DNA of 64,000 bases from UBA966 sp046350355. Lineage in GTDB: Bacteria > Planctomycetota > Phycisphaerae > Phycisphaerales > SM1A02. Below are positions 32,237 through 40,486 of this stretch, piece after piece. The DNA lies in the NCBI GenBank assembly GCA_046350355.1, contig JAXMAN010000004.1, positions 1-64,000 of the forward strand, written 5' to 3'. The position numbers and the translations under genes are program-made. The notes below the pieces were generated by a model. The model searched no databases, had not been told where the DNA came from, and was given only the letters and a program-made list of their open reading frames with translations. Within the stretch, counting starts at the first letter, position 1, and each line of letters begins with the position of its first letter.

Positions 32237-33184
32237 TCAGGCCCCTGCCGCAGCCCGGGTCCCGACCCCCTGGAGGCAGTACTCGAGCACCGCCATCCGG
32301 ACCGCGACGCCGTGGGTCACCTGGCGCAAGATTTGGCTCCGGCGGGTGTCGTCGGCGACGTCGTCGTCGACCTCGACGCCGCGGTTCACCGGACCCGGGT
32401 GCAGGACGATGCAGCGGGCGGGCAGGCGCGCGGCGCGCTCGCGCGTGAGGCCGTAGTGGATCCGATAATCCGATGCGATCGCCCCGCCAGCGGCGCGCTC
32501 AAGCTGGATGCGGAGCATCATGATCGCGTCCAGATCGGCGAGGTTCGCGTCCAGATCGTGCGAGATCGCCACGCGATCGCGGTGCTGCGCGATCTCGCCG
32601 AAGCTGCGTGGGAGCAGCGTCGGGGGGCCGATGAGCCGCACCTGTGCGCCCAGCGTGGTCAGCGCGTGCAGCGCGCTGCGGGCGACACGGCTGTTGGCGA
32701 TGTCCCCGACGATCGCGATCCGGGCCCCTTCGATGGAGCCGAGGGCGCGGCGGATGGTCAGGCAGTCGAGCAGCCCCTGGGTCGGGTGCTCGTGGCGGCC
32801 GTCGCCGGCGTTGATGACCGGGCACCTCACATGGCGGGCCAGGAGCTGGGGGCCGCCGGAGAGGCTGGTCCGGACCACGATCGCGTCGACGCCGAGCGCC
32901 TCCACATTCAGGGCGGTGTCCAGGAAGGTCTCGCCCTTGCTGGTGCTGGAGCCGGATTCGGTGAGTTCCAGGGAGCGGCCGCCCAGGCGGGCGGTGGCGG
33001 CCTCGAAGCTCAGGCGGGTGCGCGTGGAGTCCTCGAAGAAGAGGTGCGCGACCAGGCGGCCGTCGAGGACGGCGGGCGCGGCGACCTCCGCGCGGGCGGC
33101 GGGCAGCAGCGCCTCGGCCCGGTCCAGCAACGCGGTGAGTTGCGTGGCGTCCAGCCCCTCGAGCTGCAGCAGGTGGCGCGGCAT
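32237..33184 (-). CDS. pyrB: Aspartate carbamoyltransferase catalytic subunit
   Basis: The 315-residue enzyme joins carbamoyl phosphate and aspartate in pyrimidine synthesis. It has the carbamoyl-phosphate loop STRTR (residues 53-57, in FFEDSTRTRLSFE), SGSSTSKGE with the catalytic Ser/Lys loop, the GDGRHEHPTQGLLD box and the C-terminal HPGPVNRGVE. Length is typical of class B/C enzymes without PyrI. No pyrC or pyrR is adjacent. Confidence 0.96.
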   Translation of the reverse strand: MPRHLLQLEGLDATQLTALLDRAEALLPAARAEVAAPAVLDGRLVAHLFFEDSTRTRLSFEAATARLGGRSLELTESGSSTSKGETFLDTALNVEALGVDAIVVRTSLSGGPQLLARHVRCPVINAGDGRHEHPTQGLLDCLTIRRALGSIEGARIAIVGDIANSRVARSALHALTTLGAQVRLIGPPTLLPRSFGEIAQHRDRVAISHDLDANLADLDAIMMLRIQLERAAGGAIASDYRIHYGLTRERAARLPARCIVLHPGPVNRGVEVDDDVADDTRRSQILRQVTHGVAVRMAVLEYCLQGVGTRAAAGA

Positions 33185-33192
33185 GGGCGGGG

Positions 33193-33198
33193 ATTGTA
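33193..33198 (-). promoter_or_regulatory. Putative leaderless -10 of pyrB
   Basis: On the minus strand TACAAT, close to the TATAAT consensus, ends eight bases before the pyrB ATG and no Shine-Dalgarno sequence intervenes. This is the clearest of the leaderless-type sites. Confidence 0.6.
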
Positions 33199-33217
33199 CG
33201 GGGCGGGCCGCCCCCGC

Positions 33218-34402
33218 TCAGCCGCCGATCCAGCCGCGCACGAGCGGCTCGAGCGCCGGCGCGAGCGCCTGCAGCCCCGCCGCGCACGCCGCCGCCGCCG
33301 CGAGCACGAAGGCGAGCTCCCACGCGAGCATCGCCGCGACGAAGCCGCGCGGCGCGCCCACGCGCGCGAGCAGCGCGAGCTCCGGCGCGCGCATGCGCAC
33401 CACCAGCGAGAGCATGAGCGCCGCGACCACCGCCGCCGCGCCGAGCACCGCGACGAAGGCCCACGCGAGCAGCTCGCGCACGCGGAAGACGCGCGCGAAG
33501 AGCGAGTCGACCACCTCCGCGGGGCGCGCCACCTGCAGCGGCGCCTCGGCGCCGTCGGCGCGCCCGCGCAGGATCGCCGCCGCGCGCGCGTCGGGCGGGA
33601 CGAGGATCGCCGCGCTCACCGGGAAGTCGCCGGGGTCGCCGTGGAAGTGGAAGGAGGCGAGCGTCTGCGGCGTCACTTCCTCGTACTCGCGCAGCGAGGC
33701 GTTCGCCTGCACATGCCCCGCTTCCTTCTTGAGCAGCAGCTGCAGCGGCGCGTCCGTGCCCAGTTCCGTGTGCCCGTGGCCGATGCCCGCGATGGTCCAC
33801 GCCGTCTCCAGGCTCGCGAAGATCGCGCGGTCGTCGGCGGTGCCCGTGCGCGCGAGCACGCCCACGACATGCAGGCGCAGCGGGGACGCGCCCGAGACGT
33901 CGTACGCCTGCGTCGGGGTCGTCGTGACCGCGCCGCCGGCGTGGAGATCGAGCGCGGCCGCGGCGTCGGCACCGACGACGCACTCGCCCAGCAGCGCGGG
34001 CAGGCGGCCCTCGCGTGCGCGCAGCGCGCGGAACTCGAAGTACTCGACGGGCACGCCCGCGACCGGCGTCGTGCGCACGCGCGCGCCCAGCGCCAGCGGG
34101 ATCACGAGCGCGTGCTCCTGCATCGGCTGCAGCAGCTTCTGCGCGAAGACCGGCGCGGGGCCCGAATCGTCCAGCGTGAACTCCATCGCGCGCAGGCAGA
34201 GGTCCAGCGGAGATCCGCGCGGGCCCGCGACCAGCGGCGTCGACTGCGCACGCGCGCCGATCGCCGTGGCGACGCCGTCGAGCGCGCGCCCCACCACCAG
34301 CGGCAGCCCCGCCGCGACGCCCAGCGCCGCCGCCAGCAGCGCGGAACGCGACCACGCCGCGCGCACGCTCCGCCAGGCGAGGTACGCGGAGGCGCCGATC
34401 AT
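33218..34402 (-). CDS. ABC transporter permease, FtsX/MacB-like
   Basis: The 394-residue protein has an N-terminal membrane helix (SALLAAALGVAAGLPLVV), a large extracytoplasmic domain with a MacB-like substrate-binding fold pattern, and three C-terminal helices (WAFVAVLGAAAVVAALML, FVAAMLAWELAFVLAAAA). Its ATG overlaps the stop of the ATPase gene (ATGA), so they form one transporter. Relatives include LolCE and MacB; lipoprotein release or peptide export are both possible. Confidence 0.75.
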   Translation of the reverse strand: MIGASAYLAWRSVRAAWSRSALLAAALGVAAGLPLVVGRALDGVATAIGARAQSTPLVAGPRGSPLDLCLRAMEFTLDDSGPAPVFAQKLLQPMQEHALVIPLALGARVRTTPVAGVPVEYFEFRALRAREGRLPALLGECVVGADAAAALDLHAGGAVTTTPTQAYDVSGASPLRLHVVGVLARTGTADDRAIFASLETAWTIAGIGHGHTELGTDAPLQLLLKKEAGHVQANASLREYEEVTPQTLASFHFHGDPGDFPVSAAILVPPDARAAAILRGRADGAEAPLQVARPAEVVDSLFARVFRVRELLAWAFVAVLGAAAVVAALMLSLVVRMRAPELALLARVGAPRGFVAAMLAWELAFVLAAAAACAAGLQALAPALEPLVRGWIGG

Positions 34403-35160
34403 CGCGCGGCCTCCGTGCGCGGGGCGGGCGCGGCCGCGCCGACGCCGCCCATGCGCCGCACGCGCGCGAGCGACCCGAACTCCACGCTGCGGTCGAAGCG
34501 CGGCAGCAGCGCGCGGTCGTGCGTCACCGCCACGATCGCGGCGCCGGCGCGCGCGCACTCCTCCAGCAGCAGCGCGATGGTCGCGTCGCGCGTCGATTCG
34601 TCCAGGCTCGCGGTCGGCTCGTCGGCGAGCACCAGCGCGGGGCGCGCCGCGAGCGCGCGGCACAGCGCCACGCGCTGGCGCTCGCCCTGCGAGAGCTGCC
34701 GCACCGGGCGGTCGAGCGCGTGTGCGATCCCCGCGCGCTGCGCGAGCTCCTGCGCGCGCGCCCGCGCCGCCGCATCGACGCGCATCCCCGATCCCACGAG
34801 GTACGGCAGCAGGATGTTCCCGCGCGCGTCGAGCGACTCCAGAAGCTGGAAATCCTGATGCACGAGCCCGATCGCGCGCGCACGCAGCGCGCGCCGGCCC
34901 GCGTCGCCGATCGCCTCGAGATCCTGCCCGCAACTTTGGATGCGCCCCGACTGCGGGCGCGCGAGCCCCGCGATCAGCGCGAGCAGCGTCGTCTTGCCGC
35001 AGCCCGAGGGCCCCGCCACCGCGACGCGCTCGCCCGCGGCGACCTGGAATCCCGGCACCTCCATCGCGAAGCCGCCGCCCGCGTACGCGAACGCCACCTG
35101 CTCGAGCGCGACGACCGCGCCCGCACGCTGCGTTTCCGGCACGATGGCGGCCGCGGACAT
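34399..35160 (-). CDS. ABC transporter ATPase, LolD/MacB-like
   Basis: The 253-residue ATPase has Walker A GPSGCGKTT (Lys56), Q-loop HQDFQLLESL, signature LSQGERQRV (from residue 156), Walker B ALVLADEP followed by TASLDE, and the H-loop VTHDRAL. The pattern LVHQDFQLLESLDARGNILLP is that of the LolD/FtsE/MacB group. An Ala/Pro-rich tail of about 20 residues follows. It heads a two-gene operon with the permease. Confidence 0.9.
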   Translation of the reverse strand: MSAAAIVPETQRAGAVVALEQVAFAYAGGGFAMEVPGFQVAAGERVAVAGPSGCGKTTLLALIAGLARPQSGRIQSCGQDLEAIGDAGRRALRARAIGLVHQDFQLLESLDARGNILLPYLVGSGMRVDAAARARAQELAQRAGIAHALDRPVRQLSQGERQRVALCRALAARPALVLADEPTASLDESTRDATIALLLEECARAGAAIVAVTHDRALLPRFDRSVEFGSLARVRRMGGVGAAAPAPRTEAAR

Positions 35161-35166
35161 GCCGCG

Positions 35167-35172
35167 AGGCTA
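35167..35172 (-). promoter_or_regulatory. Putative leaderless -10 of the ABC operon
   Basis: TAGCCT on the minus strand ends six bases before the ATPase ATG. It shares a 39-base gap with the divergent metallophosphoesterase. Confidence 0.35.
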
Positions 35173-35186
35173 CCCGCGCGCAGGCG

Positions 35187-35192
35187 TACGAT
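35187..35192 (+). promoter_or_regulatory. Putative leaderless -10 of the metallophosphoesterase gene
   Basis: TACGAT ends seven bases before the ATG at 35200. The -35 region would have to lie inside the divergent ATPase gene. Confidence 0.45.
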
Positions 35193-35199
35193 CCCGCGC

Positions 35200-35811
35200 A
35201 TGGCACGGCGGATCTGGGTCACCGCGGACACGCACTTCGGCGACGAGGCCGCGATCGCGACCTTCTCGCGCCCCTTCGCCGACGCGCGCGCGATGGACGA
35301 GGCGCTGCTCGACGCGATCAACCGCCGCGTGCGCCGGCGCGACACGTTGCTGCACCTGGGCGACCTCTTCGGCGCGCTCGACTGGGCCAGCCGCGGACGC
35401 CGCCGCGACGCGCGCCGCTTCCTCAGGCGCATCCGCTGCCGGCGCGTCGCGCTGGTACGCGGCAACCAGGATCCGCGCGCGCGCGGCTTCGCGCGCCTCT
35501 TCCGGGAGTGCGAGGATCTCGCCTCGCTGCGCGTCCCCGATCCCGCGGACTCCGCGCGCCGGCTGCGCGTGGTCTGCTGCCACTACCCGCTGCTGCAGTG
35601 GCAGGGCATGTGGAAGGGCGCGCTGCACCTGCACGGCCACTCGCATGGATCGCTGCGCGAGGAAGGCCGCCGCACGGATGTCGGGGTGGACTGCTGGGAG
35701 TTCGCGCCGGTGCCGCTCGAGCGCGTCGTCGAGATGCTCGCCGCGCGGCCAGTTCCCAAGGGCGTCTTCGTGCGCGCGCAGCCGCAGCGCGCGGCTCAGC
35801 CGCCGTTGTAG
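35200..35811 (+). CDS. Small calcineurin-like metallophosphoesterase
   Basis: The 203-residue protein carries the metal-binding motifs of the phosphoesterase family in order: ADTHFGDE, LHLGDLF, RGNQD, a His in CHYPLLQW, and HLHGHSHG. It resembles the small phage- and bacteria-borne subfamily of uncertain substrate. The start was set at the ATG with a -10-like hexamer in front. Its 3' end overlaps the convergent lipoprotein gene by 16 bases. Confidence 0.87.
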   Translation: MARRIWVTADTHFGDEAAIATFSRPFADARAMDEALLDAINRRVRRRDTLLHLGDLFGALDWASRGRRRDARRFLRRIRCRRVALVRGNQDPRARGFARLFRECEDLASLRVPDPADSARRLRVVCCHYPLLQWQGMWKGALHLHGHSHGSLREEGRRTDVGVDCWEFAPVPLERVVEMLAARPVPKGVFVRAQPQRAAQPPL

Positions 35812-36107
35812 GCGGGCGACTGCCACCAGGGCTCGTCGACGAAGGGATAGTTCGCGTTGTCGATGAAGGGGTCGTCGCTGTCGCCCTCGGAGGTCGCCAT
35901 CTCCGCGGGAGCGGGACCGTTGCCGCCTTCGGCCTTCAGCGCCTGCGTCGGCGCCATGGAATCGCCCCAGAGGTCGCCGTCGTCGTCGCCGCATCCGGCG
36001 AGGAGCGCGGCGATCGCGAGGCTCGCCGCGGCGGCGGCGCGCGCGGTGCGCGCAGCGCGCGCGGCACGGAGCGCGCGGAGGGAACGGTGTGCGTCGCGGT
36101 TGCGCAT
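35796..36107 (-). CDS. Small putative lipoprotein of unknown function
   Basis: The 103-residue product has an Arg/Ala-rich n-region, a short hydrophobic segment and a lipobox (AIAALLAGC), followed by an acidic stretch (GDDDGDLWGD) and a Pro/Trp/Tyr-rich end (DEPWWQSPAYNGG). It starts two bases after the stop of the upstream sugar dehydrogenase gene, so they are probably co-transcribed and may work in the same compartment. No family is recognised. Confidence 0.65.
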   Translation of the reverse strand: MRNRDAHRSLRALRAARAARTARAAAAASLAIAALLAGCGDDDGDLWGDSMAPTQALKAEGGNGPAPAEMATSEGDSDDPFIDNANYPFVDEPWWQSPAYNGG

Positions 36108-36109
36108 GG

Positions 36110-37399
36110 TCAGCTTCCCGAGGGGACGATGCGCCAGATCGCGCCCTTCGCGCGCGCGTCCTGGCTGCCTTCGAAGGTGGTCATGAAGATGGTGCCGTCG
36201 TTGGCCTCGCCGAAGCTGGTCGGGAGCTGGTTGCGCGTCTGCGCCAGCACCTCCGGACCCGCGACGAGCTTGCCGTTCTCCGCGCGGATGCCCCAGATCT
36301 TGGTGGTGACGAGGTCCGCGTAGAGGTAGACGCCGTCGAGCGCGGGGTACTTGTCGCCGCGGTAGACGTAGCCGCCGGTGATGCTCACGCCCTGGTCGTG
36401 CGGGTACTCGACGACCGGGTCGATGTACTCGCTGCCGAAGCTGCCGGGCTTGCCGCCGGGGAACTCGTGCAGCCCCTCGCGCGGGTTCCAGCCGTAGTTG
36501 CCCCCCTTAGTGACGATGTCCACTTCCTCGTAGGCGTTCTGGCCGACATCGGCGGCGTAGAGCTCGCCGGTCTTGCGGTCGAAGGACATGCGCCAGACGT
36601 TGCGCAGGCCGAAGGCCCAGATCTCCGGCCGCGCGTTGGCGACCTTCACGAAGGGGTTGTCCTGCGGGATGCCGTACTTGAGGTCGCCGTCGGTCTTGTC
36701 GACGTCGATGCGGATGATCTTCGCGAGCAGCGTGCCCAGGTTCTGGCCGTTGAACTGCGGATCGTTGGCCGCGCCGCCGTCGCCGAAGCTCAGGTAGAGC
36801 TTGCCGTCCTTGCCGAAGAGGATGGTGCCGCCGTTGTGGTTCGAGAAGGGCTGGTCCACGGAGAGCAGCACCTCCTCGCTCTCGGGGTTCGCCATCTTCG
36901 TCTCGGGATCGAGCTTCCAGCGCGAGAGGACGCTCGTGCGCTTCTTCGACTCGTCCATCGCGGTGTAGTAGAGGAAGAAGGTGCCGTTCTTCGCGAAGTC
37001 CGGGTGGAAGGCCATCGCGAGGAGGCCCTCCTCGTTGCCGCGGCTGTTGACCTTCGGGCGGAAGTCGAGGAAGACCTTGCCTTCCTTCGTGTCGCGGTCC
37101 GAGGGATCGAGGAGCAGGATGCGGCCCGGCTGCTCGAGCACGTACATGCGGCCGTCGTTGCCGGGCTCGAAGAGGACCTGCACCGGACGGCGCAGCGGGA
37201 CCTCGGGGCAGACGCGCTGCAGTTTGAGCTGCGGCATCGGCTTGGGGGCCGCGGGCTTCGCGGCGGGCGCGGTGGCCGGCGTGGCGGGCTTCGCGGCGGG
37301 CGCCGCGGGCTTCGCGGCGGGCGACTGCGCGAGCGCGGGCGCGGCCAGCAGCGTGGCGGCGAGCGTGGCGAACGGAACGCGACGGCGGAGGCTGGACAT
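36110..37399 (-). CDS. Secreted PQQ-type sugar dehydrogenase (glucose/sorbosone dehydrogenase family)
   Basis: The 429-residue protein has a signal peptide (FATLAATLLAAPALA), a KPAAPA linker, and a compact propeller with the family motifs VLFEPGNDGRMYVLEQPGRI, GLLAMAFHPDF, HNGGTILFGKDGKLYLSFGD, IWAFGLRNVWRMSFD, VGQNAYEEVD and GGNYGWN. Unlike the homologue at 11476 it has no insert, PKD or dockerin-like part. It likely oxidises a sugar or is a non-catalytic propeller in the periplasm. A -10-like TAGGAT lies just before the ATG. Confidence 0.88.
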   Translation of the reverse strand: MSSLRRRVPFATLAATLLAAPALAQSPAAKPAAPAAKPATPATAPAAKPAAPKPMPQLKLQRVCPEVPLRRPVQVLFEPGNDGRMYVLEQPGRILLLDPSDRDTKEGKVFLDFRPKVNSRGNEEGLLAMAFHPDFAKNGTFFLYYTAMDESKKRTSVLSRWKLDPETKMANPESEEVLLSVDQPFSNHNGGTILFGKDGKLYLSFGDGGAANDPQFNGQNLGTLLAKIIRIDVDKTDGDLKYGIPQDNPFVKVANARPEIWAFGLRNVWRMSFDRKTGELYAADVGQNAYEEVDIVTKGGNYGWNPREGLHEFPGGKPGSFGSEYIDPVVEYPHDQGVSITGGYVYRGDKYPALDGVYLYADLVTTKIWGIRAENGKLVAGPEVLAQTRNQLPTSFGEANDGTIFMTTFEGSQDARAKGAIWRIVPSGS

Positions 37400-37406
37400 G
37401 CGCGCA

Positions 37407-37412
37407 ATCCTA
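37407..37412 (-). promoter_or_regulatory. Putative leaderless -10 of the second sugar dehydrogenase gene
   Basis: TAGGAT on the minus strand ends seven bases before the ATG at 37399, leaving no room for a ribosome binding site. Confidence 0.45.
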
Positions 37413-38489
37413 GCCGCGGCGCGCGGCCGCCACGGCGCTGGCGAGCTGCTCCACGGTGAGGACGGCGCTCCCCTCGGCCTTGTTGTTGCAGACGACGAAG
37501 CCCGGCCGCGCGGGGCTCGCCAAGGCCAGCAGGTCGACGATCTCCCCGCGCACGCCCGGATCGGGGGCGCGGAGCTGGTCGTAGGGCTCGAACTGGTCGC
37601 TCGCGGCCTCGTAGTCGCTGCCCGCCAGGAGCATCCAGCGCACGACGACGGCGCGGAAGCGCTCGGCGCCGGAGCCGGCCTCGCGCAGCGCGGCTTCCTG
37701 CGCGGCGATCGGCGGCACCGTCGGATGCTGCAGGTAGGAGTGGATTGCGCCCGTCTCGGCGAGCACCTGTGCGTAGGCGCGCACGTGCGGCGGACGCAGG
37801 AGCTCGCGGTTGCGGGGTTCGATGCAGAGGAGCGGCGCGGTGTGCGTGGCGTCGCGCGCGGCCGCGGCCGTGCCCGTGCCCGCGCGCACCGCGAGCAGGA
37901 ACTCGCGCAGCGCGCCGAGGAAGCCCTCGACGCCGCGCAGGTGTCCCTTCGCGGAGAGGTCCAGGTGCGGGAACTGGAAGACGACCGGCCCGAGCGCCTC
38001 GCGCAGTCCTTCGACCGCCGGCGCGAGCACCGTCTCCAGCGCGAAGCCCGCGTCCAGGAAGTGCGGATTGCGATGTCCGCTCGCGCGCATCGCGGTCGTG
38101 TCGCCGAAGGTCTCGCCGTGCGCGTCGGCATCGGGACGCACGGTGCGCTGGTCGGCCTTCACCAGGAACTGGAAGCCCGCGGGCACGAGCTCGCGCAGCG
38201 CCGCGTACTCGTGCGCCGTCGGCGCGCTGTAGAAGGCGCGGTCGAGTCCCACCGTGCGAAAGAGCGGCCAGTGCGCGTACGCGGCGAGCCCCTCGCGCGC
38301 CAGCCGGTTGGCGGGCGCCTTGCGCGCGTAGACCATGCCGCGCCAGCCGGGGTACGCCCAGCTGCTCGTGCCCAGGTGGATCCACGGCGGCAGCGACTGC
38401 GCGAGCGCGCGCACCTGTGCGCTGGGCGTCGCGGGCGCGACGACCTCCATCGCGCGGTCCGCGGCGCTTTCACCGAAGAGCGAGCCCAT
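37410..38489 (-). CDS. DUF72 family protein
   Basis: The 359-residue protein has the DUF72 landmarks: an N-terminal LGTSSWAYPGWRG, LDRAFYSAPTA, FQFLVKADQRTV, GPVVFQFP and a C-terminal NNKAEGSA (the usual NNH/N..G box). DUF72 proteins are TIM-barrel-like and of unknown reaction. This one is about 100 residues longer than usual, mainly by an N-terminal extension and inserts around residue 240. Its end is ten bases from the next gene's start. Confidence 0.85.
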   Translation of the reverse strand: MGSLFGESAADRAMEVVAPATPSAQVRALAQSLPPWIHLGTSSWAYPGWRGMVYARKAPANRLAREGLAAYAHWPLFRTVGLDRAFYSAPTAHEYAALRELVPAGFQFLVKADQRTVRPDADAHGETFGDTTAMRASGHRNPHFLDAGFALETVLAPAVEGLREALGPVVFQFPHLDLSAKGHLRGVEGFLGALREFLLAVRAGTGTAAAARDATHTAPLLCIEPRNRELLRPPHVRAYAQVLAETGAIHSYLQHPTVPPIAAQEAALREAGSGAERFRAVVVRWMLLAGSDYEAASDQFEPYDQLRAPDPGVRGEIVDLLALASPARPGFVVCNNKAEGSAVLTVEQLASAVAAARRG

Positions 38490-38495
38490 GCCGAC

Positions 38496-38501
38496 AGCGT
38501 A
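38496..38501 (-). promoter_or_regulatory. Putative leaderless -10 of the DUF72 gene
   Basis: TACGCT on the minus strand ends six bases before the ATG at 38489. It lies in a 34-base divergent gap. Confidence 0.4.
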
Positions 38502-38511
38502 GGGCGCGTGG

Positions 38512-38517
38512 TACCGT
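38512..38517 (+). promoter_or_regulatory. Putative leaderless -10 of the DUF1080 gene
   Basis: TACCGT ends six bases before the ATG at 38524, mirroring the site of the divergent gene. Confidence 0.35.
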
Positions 38518-38523
38518 GGCCGC

Positions 38524-39351
38524 ATGCTGCACGCCGCCGCGTTGCTCGTGACGATGCTCGCCCCGCCCGCCGCCACGCCGCCCGCGCCCGCCGCGCCGGC
38601 GACGCCCGCGGCGCCCGCGGCGCCCGCGAAGACCGACGCGCCCGCGAAGCCCGCGGCCGCCGCGCCGAAGGCCCCCGCCGCCGACGAGACCGGCTTCGTC
38701 GCGCTCTTCAATGGCCGCGATCTCTCCGGCTGGCAGGGCGACACGACGGGCTACCTGGTGGAGAACGGCGCGATCTGGTGCGGCCCCAAGGGGACCAACC
38801 TCTACACCGCGGGCGAGTACGGCAACTTCGTGCTGCGCTTCGAGTTCCAGCTCACGCCGGGCGCAAACAACGGCATCGGCGTGCGCGCGCCGCTGCAGGG
38901 CGACGCCGCGTACGAGGGCATGGAGATCCAGGTCCTCGACGACGGCCACGCGATGTACAAGGGCAAGATCGCGCCCTGGCAGCACCACGGCAGCGTCTAC
39001 GGGATCGCGGCCTCGCACGGCAGCACCGCGGCGCTCAGGCCCACGGGCGAGTGGAACACCGAGGAGATCGTCGTCGACGGACGCGACGTCGTCGTCACGC
39101 TCAACGGCGTCGAGATCAACCGCGCGAACCTCGACGAGGCGACGCGCAACGGCACGCTCAGCAAGCACAAGCATCCGGGGCTCGCGCGCACGAGCGGGCA
39201 CATCGGGTTCCTCGGCCACGGCGACCGCGTCGGCTACCGCAACATCCGCGTGAAGCCGCTGCCGGAGCCGAAGCCCGCGCCCGCGGCGAAGCCCGCGACC
39301 GGCGCCGCCGCCCCCACCGCCCCCGCCACGAAGGACGCCGGCGCGCGCTGA
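38524..39351 (+). CDS. Secreted DUF1080 (3-keto-disaccharide hydrolase-like) protein
   Basis: The 275-residue product has a very short signal-like start followed by an Ala/Pro-rich linker, then one DUF1080 domain with the typical FVALFNGRDLSGWQGD opening, FVLRFEFQLTPGANNGIGVR, EIQVLDDG and HIGFLGHGDRVGYRNIRVK. The fold is a concanavalin-like sandwich found in great numbers in Planctomycetes and proposed to bind or hydrolyse sugars. An Ala/Pro tail ends the protein. The AI-2E-type permease gene follows after 19 bases. Confidence 0.88.
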   Translation: MLHAAALLVTMLAPPAATPPAPAAPATPAAPAAPAKTDAPAKPAAAAPKAPAADETGFVALFNGRDLSGWQGDTTGYLVENGAIWCGPKGTNLYTAGEYGNFVLRFEFQLTPGANNGIGVRAPLQGDAAYEGMEIQVLDDGHAMYKGKIAPWQHHGSVYGIAASHGSTAALRPTGEWNTEEIVVDGRDVVVTLNGVEINRANLDEATRNGTLSKHKHPGLARTSGHIGFLGHGDRVGYRNIRVKPLPEPKPAPAAKPATGAAAPTAPATKDAGAR

Positions 39352-39370
39352 CGCGCGGCCACGACCACCC

Positions 39371-40486
39371 ATGGTGCCACAGCAACCCAGCGCCTCCGGA
39401 TCCTCCGGTTCCTCCGACTCCCCCCGCAGCGGACGCGGCCTCTCGATCCTGCTCATGTTCGCGTGCATCGTCGTGGTCGCCGCGGGCGTGCGCTCCGCGT
39501 CGAGCATCATCACGCCGATCCTCGCGGCCGCGTTCATCTCGATGCTCGCGATCCTGCCCCTCTCGCTGCTGCAGCGGCGCCTGCGCCTGCCGCGCTGGCT
39601 TGCGCTGCTGGTCGTGCTGGGCGCGACGATCGTCGTGACGCTGGGCACCGGCTACTACCTGGGCCAGTCCGTCGCGAGCATCAGCCCCGAGCTGCCCGTC
39701 TACGAGCGCCAGCTCAAGACGCTCGTGCTCGACGCGCTCAACGCCGCGAAGGAGCGCGGGCTCGACATCGAGCCCGAGAAGATCATCGCCTCGATCACCG
39801 ACTGGAAGCTGGCGGACTTCGCCGACATCATTTTCCGCTCGCTCGCGACGGTGCTGCAGAACTTCTTCTTCGTGCTGCTTGTCAGCGCCTTCATCATCGC
39901 GGAGGCGTCGGCCTTCCCCGAGAAGATGGCCGCGGCCTTCCCCAACGCCACGCGCGCGGGCGCCTTCGGCGGCGTGAGCGAGAAGATCCGCTCCTTCCTC
40001 GTCGTCATCACGCAGCTCAACCTGGCGCAGGCGATCGTCAACTACATCGCGTGCATCAGCCTGGGCGTCCCCTTCGCCTTCCTGCTGAGCTTCGTCGTCT
40101 TCTTCTTCAACTACATCCCGACGCTGGGCGCGATCATCGCCAGCGGCGCGGTGGTCGCGATCACGCTGGTCACCAAGGGATGGACCGCCGCGATCATCAT
40201 GGGCGCGGTGCAGGTCGCCGCAGGCGTCGTCTTCGGCAGCATCATGCAGCCCAAGATGCTCGGCGACCGGCTGGGGCTCTCGCCGCTGGTCGTGCTGCTC
40301 TCCTTGGTGGTCTGGGGCTACCTGCTGGGCGTCGCGGGCATGTTCTTCGCGGTGCCGCTGACGATCATCGTGAAGATCGTGCTCGATTCCACGGACGACC
40401 TGCGCTGGCTCTCGGTGCTGCTGGGCGACGCGTCCGGGCTCAAGCGCGCGCCGGTCGCGCGCGACGGGGCCGATGCCGCTGCGTGA
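39371..40486 (+). CDS. AI-2E family membrane permease
   Basis: The 371-residue protein has about seven to eight membrane helices in the AI-2E/YdiK arrangement: two N-terminal pairs, a hydrophilic domain (ELPVYERQLKTLVLDALN), then FNYIPTLGAIIASGAVV and QPKMLGDRLGLSPLVVLLSL, both hallmarks of the family. Substrates vary widely (Na+/H+, small solutes), so the transported molecule is unknown. The next gene overlaps its end by 14 bases. Confidence 0.9.
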   Translation: MVPQQPSASGSSGSSDSPRSGRGLSILLMFACIVVVAAGVRSASSIITPILAAAFISMLAILPLSLLQRRLRLPRWLALLVVLGATIVVTLGTGYYLGQSVASISPELPVYERQLKTLVLDALNAAKERGLDIEPEKIIASITDWKLADFADIIFRSLATVLQNFFFVLLVSAFIIAEASAFPEKMAAAFPNATRAGAFGGVSEKIRSFLVVITQLNLAQAIVNYIACISLGVPFAFLLSFVVFFFNYIPTLGAIIASGAVVAITLVTKGWTAAIIMGAVQVAAGVVFGSIMQPKMLGDRLGLSPLVVLLSLVVWGYLLGVAGMFFAVPLTIIVKIVLDSTDDLRWLSVLLGDASGLKRAPVARDGADAAA

